A stretch of 16,419 nt of DNA from Acidobacteriota bacterium (GTDB lineage Bacteria; Acidobacteriota; Terriglobia; Terriglobales; Acidobacteriaceae): assembly GCA_021799405.1 (NCBI GenBank), contig JAJZAL010000111.1:1-16419 (forward strand), read 5' to 3'. How positions within the stretch are numbered: position 1 is the stretch's first letter; the number at the start of each line of letters is the position of its first letter. The notes below the pieces were generated by a model. It was not told where the DNA came from. It saw nothing but the letters and a program-made list of their open reading frames with translations, and made no database searches. This document shows, piece by piece, positions 14,043-16,419 of this stretch. Made by a program: the position numbers and the translations under genes.

Positions 14043-16419
14043 ATGAGTCCTTTTGCTGAAATGAAAGTGCTTGAATCTTGGGCGCAGAGAATACTTGGCT
14101 CTGTGTTTGCCGCTTGCCTGCTCGCGGGCGGGGCCTCGGCGCAGGCGCCGGTCACGGTTACGGTTGAGACGGCATCGCACGGGTATGCGGTACCTGCCGA
14201 CTTCGCCGGACTAAGCTTCGAGAGGGGAACAGAGAACCCCGGTAATGCCCGAGTGCCGGGCTATTTCTTCAATCCATCCGATAAGCAACTCGTTACTCTG
14301 TTTCAGAACCTTGGAGTTCGTAACCTTCGCGTGGGCGGTGGCTCTGTGGATACTGAGCCGCTGGTTACCAACGCCGCCAACGACAGTTTGTTCAAGTTTG
14401 CGGCGGCGGCGGGCGTCAAGGTTATCTATACCGTGCGCATGCTGAACACAAAGAATAGATTTCCCAATCTAAAGGAACAGGACGTGGCCATTGACGGATA
14501 TATTTGGCAGAACTATCGGCCGCTGGTGAGCAATTTCGCAATTGGCAACGAACCTGACTGGCACAATCCTTACCACACGGCAGGTGACCCGGCAATTTTC
14601 GAGACAACGCCAGGGGTTCCAGGAACGGCATATCCATCATACCTGGCCGACTGGAGAACCTTTGCATCAACCATCCTGGGAATGACTCCCGGCGCGCTTT
14701 TTTCAGGCCCCGACACCGGGGCCTATAGCACTTTGACTTACTACGACGGCGAGTCCTGGACGCAGCACTTCGCCGACGACGAAATGGGCTCGGGATTGAT
14801 TGCGGATATTACCCAGCACTATTACGTTGGCGGCAGCCCGAAAACTACCACGGCTACACAGGCGATTGATAACATGCTGTCTCAGGCGTGGATCAACAAC
14901 ACCACCATAGGGACTCAGCCCACCGGCGCGGGTGACGGCAAGACCACCACTTACACTCCCTATCCGTGGCTTTATGCAAGCAACATGGCGCCGGTTGTCG
15001 CGGACGCCATGCCCTATCGGCTCACTGAGTTGAATGACTATCTCACTGGCGTGAATGGCGCGAGCAATGGCTTCGCTGCCGGGCTATGGGCGCTCGATGC
15101 GATGCATTGGTGGGCAGAACACGGCGCCGGGGGCGTGAATTTCCATAACAAGCAGTGGATCTTCACGGACACCATTGTTCCCAGCCCTAATCCATGTGTC
15201 ATAACTTGCGGTAACTTTCAGACCACCGCGAAAGGCTACGGCATCAAGGCGTTTAGCCTTGGAGGGCACGGATATGTGGAGCCGGTTATTCTGAGCAATA
15301 CGAGCAACATAAATCTGACTGCCTATGCCGTAGGGGATGCACATGATGTCTTTGTAACGATCATCAATAAGACCCACACCTCGACTCATGATGCAACTGA
15401 TGCGGAAGTGACAATCGTCCCAGGAGAATTCGGTGCGGCTAGTTGCACTGCCATGACCCTGACCGACGGACAGGATGGCAATGCAGCTTTGATGACGGCT
15501 TCACTAGGCGGCGCAGTGATTACAAACAACGCGCGATGGCAGGGCCAATGGACGCCCCTTCGCAAGGACGGCAGCGGTCGGTGCATCATCACTGTTCGAG
15601 CCGCATCTGCTGCGGTTGTGAAGTTGCGCGTGGCAAGCGCCTACGCCGGGCCGATTCAGATCAACCAGGACGGAGCCCTTGAGGTATTCGGAACCGACAG
15701 CAGTGGTAACCTCTTGTATGACTCCCAGGATGCCTCTGCTGTTCCGCAGAGCAGCTTGAACAGCTGGCATGGATGGGCCGATGATCTTAGCGGGACCGTA
15801 TCGAGCGGCGGTGTGGCGGTTGTGAGGAACCTTGACAATACGCTCGAGGTCTTCGTTCCATCCGCCTCCGGCGATGTGTATAACAATTATCAGACCAAGC
15901 CGGGCGGACCCTGGCACGGCTGGTTCGATATGGGCAGCAGCAGCCGCGGGATTACAAGCCTCGTGGCAGGAAACAACGCGGACGGCAGTCTGACCGTTTG
16001 TGGCATTGGGACAAATGGCGACGTTTGGTGCGCGAGTGAGAACGCTCCGGGTGTTGGATGGTCCGTCTGGACAGACTTGAGCGGAGAACAGATTCGGCCC
16101 GGCTTCGCCATCGGTCAGGATCTGACAGGGCGGCTCGAGATCTTTGGGGTTGATCGCACAACCCGCGTGTGGAACAACGTGCAGATGAGCAGCGGAGCCT
16201 GGGGTGGTTGGAACCTTCTTCCCGTCAATGCGACAAGCTTTCCAAATAACCATGCCGGCGCGCAGCATCTCGATCCTCATCTTGCCGTAGCCCGAAACCT
16301 CGATGGGCGCCTGGAAGTATTTGGCGTCGGGACGGGCAGACTTGTGTGGCACATTGCGCAGCAGGCGCCCGGTGGGCCTTGGGGCAGCTGGAATGCGATT
16401 GCCAGCCTCAGATTAAAGC
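14043..16419 (+). CDS. Secreted GH79-like glycoside hydrolase with C-terminal PLL-like lectin propeller (runs off right edge)
   Basis: The frame stays open from the ATG at 14043 to the window end (792 complete codons). A signal peptide (SVFAACLLAGGASAQ) is followed by a GH79-like (beta/alpha)8 domain. FAGLSFERGTENPGN and LGVRNLRVGGGSVD match the family. E170 in FAIGNEPDWHN is the likely acid/base and E329 in MPYRLTELNDY the likely nucleophile. A beta-sandwich region follows (about 410-530). From about residue 535, five repeats of the form GxLEVFG...W followed by W-x-x-W are visible: GALEVFGTDSSG, NTLEVFVPSASG, GSLTVCGIGTNG, GRLEIFGVDRTT and GRLEVFGVGTGR. They match the PLL-type lectin propeller known to bind fucose and O-methylated sugars. 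GGGAGG (14029-14034) supports this start; the in-frame ATG at 14061 would give a shorter signal peptide. Probably acts outside the cell on a uronic-acid-containing glycan, with the propeller as a binding module. Confidence 0.85.
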   Translation, partial: MSPFAEMKVLESWAQRILGSVFAACLLAGGASAQAPVTVTVETASHGYAVPADFAGLSFERGTENPGNARVPGYFFNPSDKQLVTLFQNLGVRNLRVGGGSVDTEPLVTNAANDSLFKFAAAAGVKVIYTVRMLNTKNRFPNLKEQDVAIDGYIWQNYRPLVSNFAIGNEPDWHNPYHTAGDPAIFETTPGVPGTAYPSYLADWRTFASTILGMTPGALFSGPDTGAYSTLTYYDGESWTQHFADDEMGSGLIADITQHYYVGGSPKTTTATQAIDNMLSQAWINNTTIGTQPTGAGDGKTTTYTPYPWLYASNMAPVVADAMPYRLTELNDYLTGVNGASNGFAAGLWALDAMHWWAEHGAGGVNFHNKQWIFTDTIVPSPNPCVITCGNFQTTAKGYGIKAFSLGGHGYVEPVILSNTSNINLTAYAVGDAHDVFVTIINKTHTSTHDATDAEVTIVPGEFGAASCTAMTLTDGQDGNAALMTASLGGAVITNNARWQGQWTPLRKDGSGRCIITVRAASAAVVKLRVASAYAGPIQINQDGALEVFGTDSSGNLLYDSQDASAVPQSSLNSWHGWADDLSGTVSSGGVAVVRNLDNTLEVFVPSASGDVYNNYQTKPGGPWHGWFDMGSSSRGITSLVAGNNADGSLTVCGIGTNGDVWCASENAPGVGWSVWTDLSGEQIRPGFAIGQDLTGRLEIFGVDRTTRVWNNVQMSSGAWGGWNLLPVNATSFPNNHAGAQHLDPHLAVARNLDGRLEVFGVGTGRLVWHIAQQAPGGPWGSWNAIASLRLK

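Noticed and set aside
15504..16352. 282-residue minus-strand frame opposite the lectin propeller
   Set aside because: The plus frame shows five regular lectin repeats; the minus frame is their complement with no domain of its own.
15640..16419. Repeats considered as a possible CRISPR-like or tandem DNA array
   Set aside because: The repetition is at protein level (propeller blades) with divergent DNA; there are no identical repeats or spacers.

Overview
The window looks like chromosomal DNA from an acidobacterium (Acidobacteriaceae/Terriglobia type). The grounds are the GC-rich sequence, an Oar-like outer-membrane receptor of about 1,220 residues with an N-terminal carboxypeptidase-regulatory-like domain and a TonB plug, and a GH79 enzyme whose layout resembles the beta-glucuronidase known from Acidobacterium capsulatum. 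This placement is inferred from protein families, not from a marker gene.

Left part (1-5303): the 5' end of dnaG (primase) runs off the left edge on the minus strand. A tight plus-strand operon follows: a PA2779-like membrane-anchored small protein, a PA2778-like C39-family cysteine peptidase, and a TPR protein whose C-terminal half looks like an outer-membrane beta-barrel. This looks like an envelope-associated module of unknown function. Two separate plus-strand genes come next, a YceI-family protein without a signal peptide and a pirin. Each is preceded by the same 15-bp sequence at nearly the same distance from its start codon, so they probably share a regulator. A strong bidirectional terminator closes this part.

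Right part (5367-16419): this is a polysaccharide-utilisation-like region. It holds a Tat-exported GH79 beta-glucuronidase-like enzyme (minus), a decayed stretch containing the C-terminal remnant of a TonB-dependent receptor (plus), a Tat-exported sulfatase (plus), a small transposase-like remnant, a full-length Oar-like receptor (minus), and a second secreted GH79-like enzyme (plus). The second GH79 enzyme carries a C-terminal PLL-like lectin beta-propeller and runs off the right edge. Two GH79-type hydrolases, a sulfatase and a glycan-type receptor suggest uptake and breakdown of a uronic-acid-containing, possibly sulfated or O-methylated, polysaccharide. The substrate is inferred. The remnants and alternating gene directions show that the locus has been rearranged.

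No tRNA, rRNA, CRISPR array or intact mobile element was seen. No transcriptional regulator is encoded in the window, although several repeats that could be operators are present.
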